A stretch of DNA of 64,000 bases, from assembly GCF_029392875.1 (NCBI RefSeq), contig NZ_CP113946.1, positions 1,612,001 through 1,676,000 of the forward strand, written 5' to 3'. Source of the DNA: Lactobacillus sp. ESL0677. Lineage in GTDB: Bacteria > Bacillota > Bacilli > Lactobacillales > Lactobacillaceae. The notes beneath the pieces were generated by a model. The model was given only the letters and a program-made list of their open reading frames with translations. It was not told the origin of the DNA and made no database searches. Made by a program: the position numbers and the translations under genes. Of this stretch, positions 34,413 through 44,994 are shown in pieces; within the stretch, counting starts at the first letter, position 1; every line of letters starts with the position of its first letter.

Positions 34413-35687
34413 TTATTTTTCTGGTACATCTTGAATGGTAACATCAGCACCAAGCAAGCGAAGTTTCTCTTGGACACGGTCATATCCACGCAAGATATTG
34501 CCCGCGTTATTAATCACCGTTGTTCCGTCTGCCATCAAGCCCGCAATCATCAGGCAAGCGCCAGCACGGATCTCTCCGGCTGCCACCGTTGCGCCGTGCA
34601 GGTGCTCAGTTGGATGAACTAAAATTATATCATCTTCAGCCTTAATATCAGCACCCATCTTGCGCAACTGCTCAATGTGGCCAATGCGTTTAGGATAAAT
34701 ACGGTCAATAATGACGCCCTCACCAGTTTTTGCCGTTAACAAAAGCGGCGTCACTGGCTGCTGCAAGTCTGTCGCAAATCCAGGATAAGCTCCCGTCTTA
34801 ATTTGCGTCATCTTAAGTTCACCAGCTGGATAGACAAACAACGAATCTTCATCGGCATCAATCACTACACCCATTTCCTCAACCTTAGCAAGGTATGAAT
34901 CGAGGTGTTCCTCAATGATGTTATGGATTCGAATACCATTACCAACACAGCCAGCTAGCGAAATATACGTACCAGCTTCAATTCGGTCAGGGATAATTGT
35001 ATGCGGCGTCTGCGCACGCAGCTGCTCTACTCCTTCAATCCGAATCGTGTCAGTCCCAGCACCACGAATAACAGCACCCATATTATTGAGAAAAGTTGCT
35101 AAATCAATAATTTCAGGTTCTTTGGCAGCATTGTCAATTACTGTTTGACCATGCGCGGTTACGCTGGCCATAATAATATTCATTGTTGCCCCGACTGATG
35201 GCATTTTCAGGTGAATTGTTGCACCATGAAGTCCACTTGCGGGAGACTTAATTGTTATTTGATCATTTTCATTTTTTACACATGCGCCTAAGGCTTCAAA
35301 GCCCTTAATATGCTGGTCGATGGGACGCGGCCCAATATCATCCCCACCGGGGAAGCCCACAACAGCCTTACCAAAGCGGCCGAGTAGTGCGCCCATAAAA
35401 TAATAGGAAGCACGCAAACTCTTAATCTTACCGCTTGGCAATGGGCTCATCTTAATGTTTACTGGGTCAATATACAATGTCGTTTCGTGAAAGTCACTTA
35501 CAACATCCATCTCACTCAATAAATCCATTAAGTTGTCGACGTCAGCAATTCTTGGAACACCTTCCAAGGTTACTGGTGTACGCGACAAAATCGATGCTGG
35601 AATCAGTGCCACCGTTGAGTTCTTAGCGCCACCGATCCAGACATCACCCTGCAGGGGCTTTCCACCATGAATTATCATTTGCTTCAT
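34413..35687 (-). CDS. murA: UDP-GlcNAc 1-carboxyvinyltransferase with Asp at the catalytic Cys position
   Basis: 424 residues, two-domain EPSP-synthase-like fold. It starts KQMIIHGGKPLQGDVWIGGAKNS, with the Lys and Asn that bind UDP-GlcNAc. It makes enolpyruvyl-UDP-GlcNAc, the first committed peptidoglycan step. The active-site loop reads GFPGGDDIGPRP, where E. coli MurA has GGCxIGARP: Asp116 replaces the Cys that fosfomycin alkylates. Asp here is known from naturally fosfomycin-insensitive MurA enzymes. Firmicutes often have two copies; no second is in the window. Downstream of pyrG, each with its own terminator. Confidence 0.93.
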   Translation of the reverse strand: MKQMIIHGGKPLQGDVWIGGAKNSTVALIPASILSRTPVTLEGVPRIADVDNLMDLLSEMDVVSDFHETTLYIDPVNIKMSPLPSGKIKSLRASYYFMGALLGRFGKAVVGFPGGDDIGPRPIDQHIKGFEALGACVKNENDQITIKSPASGLHGATIHLKMPSVGATMNIIMASVTAHGQTVIDNAAKEPEIIDLATFLNNMGAVIRGAGTDTIRIEGVEQLRAQTPHTIIPDRIEAGTYISLAGCVGNGIRIHNIIEEHLDSYLAKVEEMGVVIDADEDSLFVYPAGELKMTQIKTGAYPGFATDLQQPVTPLLLTAKTGEGVIIDRIYPKRIGHIEQLRKMGADIKAEDDIILVHPTEHLHGATVAAGEIRAGACLMIAGLMADGTTVINNAGNILRGYDRVQEKLRLLGADVTIQDVPEK

Positions 35688-35747
35688 TGGCGAAAAAATC
35701 CTTTTCTATTTTCGATTAATCATAATAATGTTAAAGGAATTTTACAG

Positions 35748-35780
35748 AAAAAACAAGAGAAGACCTCTGTCTTCTCTGTT
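35748..35780 (-). terminator. Terminator after pyrG
   Basis: Stem AGAGAAGAC / GTCTTCTCT with a 4-base loop; U6 on the minus strand. Confidence 0.85.
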
Positions 35781-35812
35781 CAAAAATCAGATTTTTGTAT
35801 TATTCAAACTAA

Positions 35813-38124
<2,312 letters not shown>

Positions 38125-38170
38125 AATTGCATTCCTCTCTTTTACCAATCTTTATTATTTTACTAGGCGT

Positions 38171-38575
38171 TTAAGTAAAAATCAACGTGACAGTGTAATT
38201 ACCTACTAAGTATAGACCACTAAAGAGGTCATATTCAATTCGAAGTTCTTGAGAACCATCATTTTTAGAGAAAAATTTAATTTGATTGGTCGTACTAGTT
38301 AAGTCCATCTGGTACCCGGCCGCAACATAACAGCAAGGTTGCTGCTCGCCCAAACGAAAATGCAGCTGCGAATAATTTTGCTGGTCAGGTTGCCGGCGGA
38401 TAATAACATCGCCTGTCTTAATTAAAATTTTAACCGGAATTTTGCCATCTTCAAGATAAGAAACACGGGTAATTGCGCCGTCCCGTCTAAGTTCGCCCTC
38501 TGCTTTTTTGGCAAATGATTCCGTCTCATTCTCTTGCCTAATTGTACTTGTGAAAGTCACTGTTACTTTAGCCAT
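38171..38575 (-). CDS. DUF1934 (YwiB-like) protein
   Basis: 134 residues, beta-rich, with a repeated hydrophobic/polar strand pattern (VTVTFTSTI at the start, VGNYTVTLIF at the end) typical of DUF1934, a calycin-like small beta-barrel. Bacillus YwiB lies near rpoE as well. The role is unknown. It precedes rpoE with a 46-base gap and may share transcription with it. Confidence 0.75.
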   Translation of the reverse strand: MAKVTVTFTSTIRQENETESFAKKAEGELRRDGAITRVSYLEDGKIPVKILIKTGDVIIRRQPDQQNYSQLHFRLGEQQPCCYVAAGYQMDLTSTTNQIKFFSKNDGSQELRIEYDLFSGLYLVGNYTVTLIFT

Positions 38576-38616
38576 CCTGCTAAAACCCCATCTATCTTAA
38601 AACTTCGCCTGATTTT

Positions 38617-38625
38617 TGCTATAAT
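38617..38625 (+). promoter_or_regulatory. Extended -10 promoter of the HD-domain gene
   Basis: TGCTATAAT is a full extended -10, 70 bases before the start codon; a weak TTAAAA lies 17 bases upstream. Confidence 0.5.
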
Positions 38626-38694
38626 TTAGTCAGTTAAAACTATTCTAAATGATATTTATCTAAAAATTAATAGTCAAGCTTGAGGAATTTTGTA

Positions 38695-40062
38695 ATGGCA
38701 GAATTTAATAGTAAAAAATTAGCTAAGGAAGTGGTGCTGCGCGACCCTGTCCACGGCTACATCCACATTGAGGATCAGGTTATCTTTGACCTACTAAAAA
38801 CCAAAGAATTTCAGCGTATGCGTCGAATTAAGCAATTAGGGCCAATCGCTTATGTCTTTCCCGGCGCAACTCATACCCGTTTTGAACATAACTTAGGCGT
38901 TTATGAATTAACTAGACGAATCTGCGATATTTTTGTTAAAAAGTACCCTACGCAGCGCCCAGGAGATGGACTCTGGGACGATCATAACCGCCTACTGGTA
39001 GAGTGTGCTGGTATGCTACACGACATCGGCCATGGGCCTTATTCTCATACTTTTGAGCATTTATTTGGCACAAACCACGAAAAGATTGGTCAAAAAATTA
39101 TTACCGACCCAAATACAGAAATTAATCATGCCTTAAAGCAGGTTGCTCCCAACTTTCCGGAACTCGTTGCTAGCGTGATTGCGAAGACCTATCCTAACCC
39201 ACAAGTGGTAAAAATGATTTCCAGCCAAGCAGATGCTGACCGCATGGATTATCTCGAGCGTGACGCCTACTTTACTGGCGTTACTTACGGCGAATTTGAC
39301 CTCTCACGAATTTTGCAGGAGATTAGGCCATACCAAGACGGGATCTGCTTTAATTCGGATGGAATGCATGCCGTTGAAGATTACATTTCCTCGCGCTATC
39401 AGATGTACCAGCAAGTTTACTTTCACCGGGTGGGACGGTCAATGGAAGTTCTACTGCAACACCTTCTTGAACGCGCCAAAATCATATACCAGCAACAACG
39501 TTTGCAGGTGACACCGAGTTTGGCACGCTTTTTAGCTGGGAATTGGACACTTGCTGATTATCTAAAACTAGATGATGGTGTAATGGAAACCAACTTCTCC
39601 ATGTGGACTAAGTCTGGCGACCCAATTTTAGCCGATCTTGCTAATCGCTACCTTTACCGCAAGCCGCTGGCAAGCGTCCAAATCGATCAAGAAACTAAGA
39701 ATTTACTACCTAAATTAAAGGATTTAATTAAGCAAGCCGGCTTTGACCCTACTTATTACACGGCAACTAATTCTGCTTTTGACGAACCTTACGACGCCTA
39801 TAAGCCATCAGGTAAGAATGCTAATAGCCAAATCGAAATCATGCAAAACGATGGACAACTAATTGAACTATCACAATTAAGTCCGTTAGTCCGTGCCTTA
39901 AACGGCACTATTCAGGGTGATGAGCGGTTCTTTTTTCCAAAAACAATGCTCTCAATTAGTGATGAGCCGCAAATCTTTGATCCCCTATACGAGCAATTTC
40001 AACGTTATATCAAAAACGGTGAGCTGCGCTATTTAAGACGCCCAAAAAGAACTACTAAATAA
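38695..40062 (+). CDS. HD-domain phosphohydrolase (YwfO-like)
   Basis: 455 residues from the ATG at 38695 (TTGAGGA upstream; the in-frame TTG start overlaps it). Metal ligands of the HD fold are visible: THTRFEHNLGVYELTRRI, CAGMLHDIGHGPYSH, and DADRMDYLERDAYFTG. The layout matches the dGTPase/YwfO branch, active on deoxy- or guanosine nucleotides. The exact substrate is unproven. Divergent from DUF1934-rpoE. Confidence 0.85.
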   Translation: MAEFNSKKLAKEVVLRDPVHGYIHIEDQVIFDLLKTKEFQRMRRIKQLGPIAYVFPGATHTRFEHNLGVYELTRRICDIFVKKYPTQRPGDGLWDDHNRLLVECAGMLHDIGHGPYSHTFEHLFGTNHEKIGQKIITDPNTEINHALKQVAPNFPELVASVIAKTYPNPQVVKMISSQADADRMDYLERDAYFTGVTYGEFDLSRILQEIRPYQDGICFNSDGMHAVEDYISSRYQMYQQVYFHRVGRSMEVLLQHLLERAKIIYQQQRLQVTPSLARFLAGNWTLADYLKLDDGVMETNFSMWTKSGDPILADLANRYLYRKPLASVQIDQETKNLLPKLKDLIKQAGFDPTYYTATNSAFDEPYDAYKPSGKNANSQIEIMQNDGQLIELSQLSPLVRALNGTIQGDERFFFPKTMLSISDEPQIFDPLYEQFQRYIKNGELRYLRRPKRTTK

Positions 40063-40086
40063 AAATTGAGCCTAACAGCTCATTTT

Positions 40087-40548
40087 TTATTTGGTCACAT
40101 CTACCCATTCAAACGGTTGTGTATATTTTTCTAATTCTGCTAAAGTCAGCTTAATTGCCGAATTTGGTAGTCCTGCAGCTGGATAGATAACATCATGCTT
40201 CTTGATACTTTCATCAAGATAAACCTTAACATCAGGCTTTACGGCAAACGGACAGACACCACCAGCGGGATGACCAATCTTATCCTCTAATTCATCAAAC
40301 TTAACCATTTTAGCCTTTTGACCAAAGGTGGCCTTATATTTAGCATTGGCAATACGTGCGCCGCCTTCTGTCACAATGACAATTGGATGCTCTTTTAATT
40401 GAAACGCCATCGTCTTAGCGATTTGATTAGGCTCTACTCCTAGCATATTGGCGGCTTCTTCAACTGTTGCTGTTGATTCATCAAAAAGATGAATGCGGTC
40501 TTGCATATGCCGCTCTTTAAAATAATTTTCAACTTCTGTATATGACAT
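40087..40548 (-). CDS. YbaK/EbsC-family (ProX-type) editing protein
   Basis: 153 residues, single YbaK domain, with TVEEAANMLGVEPNQIAKTM and KVYLDESIKKHDVIYPAAG. The central Lys and GGVCPF loop fit the aminoacyl-tRNA deacylase family. Such free-standing proteins clear mischarged Ala/Cys/Ser-tRNA. Which tRNA is hydrolysed cannot be inferred. Convergent with the HD gene, with a weak hairpin TGAGC / GCTCA (about 40067-40083) between them. Confidence 0.8.
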   Translation of the reverse strand: MSYTEVENYFKERHMQDRIHLFDESTATVEEAANMLGVEPNQIAKTMAFQLKEHPIVIVTEGGARIANAKYKATFGQKAKMVKFDELEDKIGHPAGGVCPFAVKPDVKVYLDESIKKHDVIYPAAGLPNSAIKLTLAELEKYTQPFEWVDVTK

Positions 40549-40687
40549 TATTAGGCAACTCCTTAAACTAAACTATATTAAATTATTATGAATTATTATT
40601 TAGAATAAGTAAAATAATTTTTTCAGTCAGCTAAGATAAATTTTAAGCAACTAAAACTTGAAAGCTGAATAATTAAAATACAAATTT

Positions 40688-40726
40688 AAAAGCCCTGTAC
40701 TTTAGTCAACTTGTACAGGGCTTTTT
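40688..40726. terminator. Terminator after the ABC exporter operon
   Basis: Stem AAAAGCCCTGTAC / GTACAGGGCTTTT with a 12-base loop, usable on both strands. It ends the minus-strand genes 42648-40736. Confidence 0.8.
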
Positions 40727-40735
40727 GAAGCAATT

Positions 40736-41038
40736 TTATAATGGATGCCGCTTTTTAAAATCATTATAACCAGCAATGAAATTCACAACTTCGTGCATTC
40801 GATGATTAACAATTCGATTAATACGTACAAAAACAAATTGTGGATAACAATGATAGTGTCGATGCCGATAATAATCGTCCTTTGCTTGTAAATAGCCTAA
40901 CTGATAATCATCAGCGTGCAAACTATTATTAGAATAAAATACCGCTTTATCAGCCTTTAAAGGAGCATCATCATAATCGCCTCGCTCATAATGAAATTTT
41001 ACATAATCGTGTAATGCCTGAACTTTTTTAAGAAACAT
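40736..41038 (-). CDS. Unknown 100-residue protein coupled to an ABC permease
   Basis: 100 residues, no signal peptide or membrane helix. Rich in Tyr and His, with an unusual run YYRHRHYHCYPQ near residue 60. Starts inside the end of the permease gene (11-base overlap), so it is probably translated with it. I do not recognise a family. It could be an accessory or immunity protein of the exporter. Confidence 0.55.
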   Translation of the reverse strand: MFLKKVQALHDYVKFHYERGDYDDAPLKADKAVFYSNNSLHADDYQLGYLQAKDDYYRHRHYHCYPQFVFVRINRIVNHRMHEVVNFIAGYNDFKKRHPL

Positions 41039-41753
41039 TTATCTTACCTCGATGATTTTGCCACCAACCAATTACCAAAAGCGGTATTAGCGTGATAATA
41101 AATGTTAAGGCAAATAATACTATATCCTCCAGCAGTGCTTTTCCAGCCAATAAATCGTTAAGAACATTATAAATATAATGAAAAGGAAATAGTTTTTGGA
41201 AATCAACTAGATGCTTAACAAAACCATTTTGCCAAAATAAATCTAATGGACTAACTAACAGCATCACACAACACATAATGGGAAAGTCCATTGCATCAAG
41301 TGTTTCTGCCTGAACTGACATTCCTAGAATAAAGCCAATGATACTCAAATAGATCCCAGCACAACTTAGCAACAAACCAAAAACAATTAACTTATTAGTA
41401 AGCGGCAAGCGATTACTTATTGAGCCAAGCCCAATGTTAACTGCAATAATTAATAAATTTAAAATTAATTGTAGTAACACCTGATCAAACAAGTAATGCC
41501 CCAATGAATAATATGATGTTTTAGCTTTAAATGCATAATATTGCCGACCAGAATTAATTCTTTTAGCAAAAGTTACAACTGAATTGCCACCAATGCCCCA
41601 TAAGCAAGCAATAATAAAGATTCCATAATTAAGATCAACATGAGCAGGGGTCATATTCAACATCATGATATACCAAAAAGCAGGAATTACAATCGTAAAT
41701 AATAAAAAACGTGGATTACATAGGACTTGTTTTAATTGTAGCCATTTAATCAT
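41028..41753 (-). CDS. ABC-2 type transporter permease
   Basis: 241 residues from the ATG at 41753, which overlaps the stop of the ATPase gene by 8 bases; the longer frame only runs back into that gene. Six hydrophobic segments and no soluble domain, typical of ABC-2 permeases that work with one ATPase. Probably exports a lipid, peptide or drug. Partner: the HTH-ATPase fusion upstream. Confidence 0.82.
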   Translation of the reverse strand: MIKWLQLKQVLCNPRFLLFTIVIPAFWYIMMLNMTPAHVDLNYGIFIIACLWGIGGNSVVTFAKRINSGRQYYAFKAKTSYYSLGHYLFDQVLLQLILNLLIIAVNIGLGSISNRLPLTNKLIVFGLLLSCAGIYLSIIGFILGMSVQAETLDAMDFPIMCCVMLLVSPLDLFWQNGFVKHLVDFQKLFPFHYIYNVLNDLLAGKALLEDIVLFALTFIITLIPLLVIGWWQNHRGKINVS

Positions 41754-42648
41754 TACTAGCCTCCTTGCCATCATTAAAGTGCCGATACCACTGCTCGATT
41801 GTCTGATGATGACTGTGAATGGTATCAACTGAAGCATCTTGAATAATCTCACCATCTTTAAGTAATACAACACGCGAGAAATACTTATCGATTTGATTAA
41901 AATCATGCGTAGTTGTCAATACGGTACTATTCACATGGTCTAAACACTGCCAAAAAAAGTCAATCGACTGTAAATCCATTCCAGCTGTTGGTTCATCCAA
42001 AATCAAAAATTTGCTTGGCTTAATTAGAGTTAGTAATAGTAATAAACGGCGTTTTTGTCCACCTGATAATTTTTTAATCATAATTTTTGCTTGCTGCTTA
42101 AGATTAAATTGCTCAAGCAAAACAGAGATTTGCTTACGATCATAAACTTGATCGATTGCTGCTTCTAGCTGAATTTGCTCATCTACTTTTAAGCCATCAA
42201 GTAAGACATTTTCTTGGGGCATAATCTTCAAATCCGTTTGCGGATTATAATAGAACTCAATCTTGCCACTATCTGGTTGTAACAATCTGGCGATAATTTT
42301 AATCAAAGTTGATTTTCCAGCGCCGTTACTACCAAGTAATGCAATTCGATCACGTTCCATAATTGTGAAGTTGATTTTTTTAAGTACCGGATAAATAAAG
42401 GACTTCTTTAAATCCGTCATTTTTAACAAAATATCACGCTTGGTTGGTGTTCCCAACAATAAATAATCCAGTGACACACCAAAAACTGCCGCGAGCATGA
42501 TTAATTTGTTAATATCCGGCTCGGTTTCTCCTAATTCCCATTTAGAAATAGATTGCCGAGAAACATACAATTTCTGCGCTAAATCATTTTGCGATAAGCG
42601 CTGCTTACGCCGCAATTTAATCAATTGCTCAACAAAAATATTCTCCAT
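41746..42648 (-). CDS. XRE helix-turn-helix fused to an ABC ATPase
   Basis: 300 residues from the ATG at 42648 (AAAGGA upstream). Residues 5-65 are a Cro/CI-type helix-turn-helix (KLRRKQRLSQNDLAQKLYVS, then RQSISKWELGETEP). From about residue 72 an ABC domain follows: Walker A GSNGAGKST (107-115), signature LSGGQKRR, Walker B FLILDEPTAGMD, H-loop TTTHD. The frame is continuous with no internal start or stop, so this is one polypeptide. It suggests a transporter ATPase that also binds DNA, perhaps its own promoter. Confidence 0.85.
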   Translation of the reverse strand: MENIFVEQLIKLRRKQRLSQNDLAQKLYVSRQSISKWELGETEPDINKLIMLAAVFGVSLDYLLLGTPTKRDILLKMTDLKKSFIYPVLKKINFTIMERDRIALLGSNGAGKSTLIKIIARLLQPDSGKIEFYYNPQTDLKIMPQENVLLDGLKVDEQIQLEAAIDQVYDRKQISVLLEQFNLKQQAKIMIKKLSGGQKRRLLLLLTLIKPSKFLILDEPTAGMDLQSIDFFWQCLDHVNSTVLTTTHDFNQIDKYFSRVVLLKDGEIIQDASVDTIHSHHQTIEQWYRHFNDGKEASND

Positions 42649-42865
42649 TGCCAACATCCTTTCAAATTTGTTAGCCTCATTATCCCTTAATACTATTTTT
42701 TGCCAAGCAAATTTTAGCTGCCAAGCTGTCAACCTGCAGTTGCCAAGGCTGCTGCTACAATGTTTATCAAATTGATAATTTTTAAGTGGTAACTTTTTAA
42801 CTTCCACCCGCATCACAGTTGATTTATATTTTGCACATTAAAATAAATCTAAAATTACTAATAAA

Positions 42866-42890
42866 AAAGCTGCCTCAATTGAAGCAGTCT
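42866..42890 (-). terminator. Terminator after prs
   Basis: Stem CTGCTTC / GAGGCAG (one G-U) with a 4-base loop; U6 on the minus strand. Confidence 0.75.
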
Positions 42891-42900
42891 TCTTATAATT

Positions 42901-43869
42901 TTATTTATTTTCTTGATATCTTGTATTAAACAAAGGACTTAATGGCTCGTGACGTTGAATACACTTGATGGCATCCCCCATCAAAGGCCCAACTGATACT
43001 AATAATGTCTTATCCAACTTCTTTTCAACTGGTTGATTGATTGAATCCGTCAAAACTAGGTTCTTAATTGGCGAGTCGTTCAAACGCTTAATTGCTGGTC
43101 CTGACAAAACAGCATGAGTAGCACTAGCATAAACTTCTGTTGCTCCAGCATCAATCAATGCTTTAGCTGCCAGCGTAATTGTTCCCGCAGTGTCAATCAT
43201 ATCGTCAATGATAATTGCACGTTTACCCTTAACGTTACCGATAATGTTCATTACCTCAGCAACATTGGCACGTGGACGACGCTTATCAACAATCGCAATT
43301 GGTGTACCCAAAAATTCAGCTAATTTCCGTGCACGAGTGACACCACCATGATCTGGTGAAACAACAACAGCATCCTTTTCCAAATGATTACTTAAGAAGT
43401 AATCAGCTAAGAGTGGTGCACCCATCAAATTATCAACTGGAATATCGAAGAAGCCTTGAATTTGTGGCGCATGCAAGTCAAGTGACAATACTCGTGTTGC
43501 TCCTGCTACTTGTAACATATCAGCAACCAACTTGGCTGTAATTGGCTCACGTGGACGAGTTTTACGGTCTTGACGTGCATAGCCATAGTATGGCATTACG
43601 ATATTAATCGTCTGTGCACTAGCTCGACGAACGGCATCAATCATAATCAGCAGTTCCATCAAGTTATCATTAACTGGGGCACTGGTCGATTGAATCAAAT
43701 AAACATCTTTACCACGAACAGATTCGTCGATATTAATTTGAATTTCACCATCGCTAAAGCGTTGAACGCTTGACTTACTTAGCGGTACACCAACCCGCTC
43801 AGCAATTTTTCCAGCGAGTGGGCCATTCGAATTCAGGGCAAACAACATCATGTTGTCTTTATAAGACAT
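42901..43869 (-). CDS. prs: Ribose-phosphate pyrophosphokinase
   Basis: 322 residues from the ATG at 43869, directly behind GGAGG. PRPP-binding loop [14 protein letters not shown] and the flexible [20 protein letters not shown] region are present, and [17 protein letters not shown] contains the ATP-binding residues. It makes PRPP for purine, pyrimidine, histidine and salvage enzymes (Xpt in this window). Monocistronic in view. Lactobacilli often carry two prs genes; this one keeps the catalytic residues. Confidence 0.95.
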   Translation of the reverse strand: MSYKDNMMLFALNSNGPLAGKIAERVGVPLSKSSVQRFSDGEIQINIDESVRGKDVYLIQSTSAPVNDNLMELLIMIDAVRRASAQTINIVMPYYGYARQDRKTRPREPITAKLVADMLQVAGATRVLSLDLHAPQIQGFFDIPVDNLMGAPLLADYFLSNHLEKDAVVVSPDHGGVTRARKLAEFLGTPIAIVDKRRPRANVAEVMNIIGNVKGKRAIIIDDMIDTAGTITLAAKALIDAGATEVYASATHAVLSGPAIKRLNDSPIKNLVLTDSINQPVEKKLDKTLLVSVGPLMGDAIKCIQRHEPLSPLFNTRYQENK

Positions 43870-44050
43870 AATTTCCTCCGTAAAAAACATGCTAACAACT
43901 TATTATTTTACCAAAAGTTGTCTGAAAAAGTGACTATCTATACTTTATTATTCAACTTTAGCCTTTAACATTCAAGTCTCTAAAATCAGGATAACGCTAA
44001 TTTGTTAATTTTTATCATTTTTGCAAGCACTAATTGACTCATTATTCAAT

Positions 44051-44090
44051 AAAAAAGTTTTACACTCGTCTTGAAGTGTAAAACTTTTTA
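44051..44090 (-). terminator. Terminator after murQ
   Basis: Stem AAAAAGTTTTACACT / AGTGTAAAACTTTTT with an 8-base loop, ending the PTS-murQ operon. Confidence 0.85.
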
Positions 44091-44091
44091 A

Positions 44092-44988
44092 TTATTTGTT
44101 TTGTAAAACTTGACCAACATTACCATGATGCTCAGCTAGCAACTTAGCAGCCGTATCCCGATCAGTGCCTGTCTTAATCATGACAATTGCTAGAGAAACA
44201 TTATTGTCTGTTTTCTTTAGTGTTGCCAATGCTTCATCAGTTGAAGCACCAGTTGTGACATTAATAATTCGACAAGCACGATCCACCAACTTAGAATTAG
44301 TCGGCTGCACATCAATCATGACATTTTGATAAACTTTCCCCTGACGAATCATTACGCCAGTTGAAAGCATATTCAAAATCATTTTTTGTGCCGTTCCAGA
44401 CTTCATTCGTGTTGATCCAGTAACAACTTCGGGACCTACAACCGCCTCAATGGCAATATCAGCGTGATAACCAATTACAGAATCAGGAACACAAGCAACT
44501 GAAACCCTCAGCGCACCAACTTGTTTAGCATAATCTAAACAGCCAATTACATATGGTGTCCTGCCACTAGCCGCAATACCAATAACTGTATCAGTAGCAG
44601 TTAACTTTAGCTTACGCAAATCTTGCTCGCCAAGTTTAGCCGAATCTTCAGCTCCCTCTACCGCACAATACATTGCTTCTTTACCACCAGCAATTAGACC
44701 AACAGCCCGTTCAGGCTTAATACCATAAGTTGGTACCAATTCAGCAGCATCCAAAACGCCTAGCCGACCACTAGTACCTGCACCAACATATATTAATCGA
44801 CCACCGCGCCCATAACGCTTGGCGGCCTCGTCAATTGCCTCAGCAATTTGCTCGTCTTGAGTTCCAACCGCTTCGGCGACCTTCTTGTCCTCATTATTGA
44901 TTGTCTTAACCATCTCAATAGTCGACATCGTATCAATATGCATTGTTACAGGATTGCGCATTTCAGTTACTAAATTCTTGATTTCCAT
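44092..44988 (-). CDS. murQ: N-acetylmuramic acid 6-phosphate etherase
   Basis: 298 residues, single SIS domain with IYVGAGTSGRLGVLDAAELVP and the MurQ signature TGSTRMKSGTAQKMILN. It removes lactate from MurNAc-6-P to give GlcNAc-6-P. Six bases after the PTS gene, same direction. Together with the RpiR-type regulator and mupG it defines a peptidoglycan-sugar salvage locus. Confidence 0.96.
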   Translation of the reverse strand: MEIKNLVTEMRNPVTMHIDTMSTIEMVKTINNEDKKVAEAVGTQDEQIAEAIDEAAKRYGRGGRLIYVGAGTSGRLGVLDAAELVPTYGIKPERAVGLIAGGKEAMYCAVEGAEDSAKLGEQDLRKLKLTATDTVIGIAASGRTPYVIGCLDYAKQVGALRVSVACVPDSVIGYHADIAIEAVVGPEVVTGSTRMKSGTAQKMILNMLSTGVMIRQGKVYQNVMIDVQPTNSKLVDRACRIINVTTGASTDEALATLKKTDNNVSLAIVMIKTGTDRDTAAKLLAEHHGNVGQVLQNK

Positions 44989-44994
44989 AATTAC

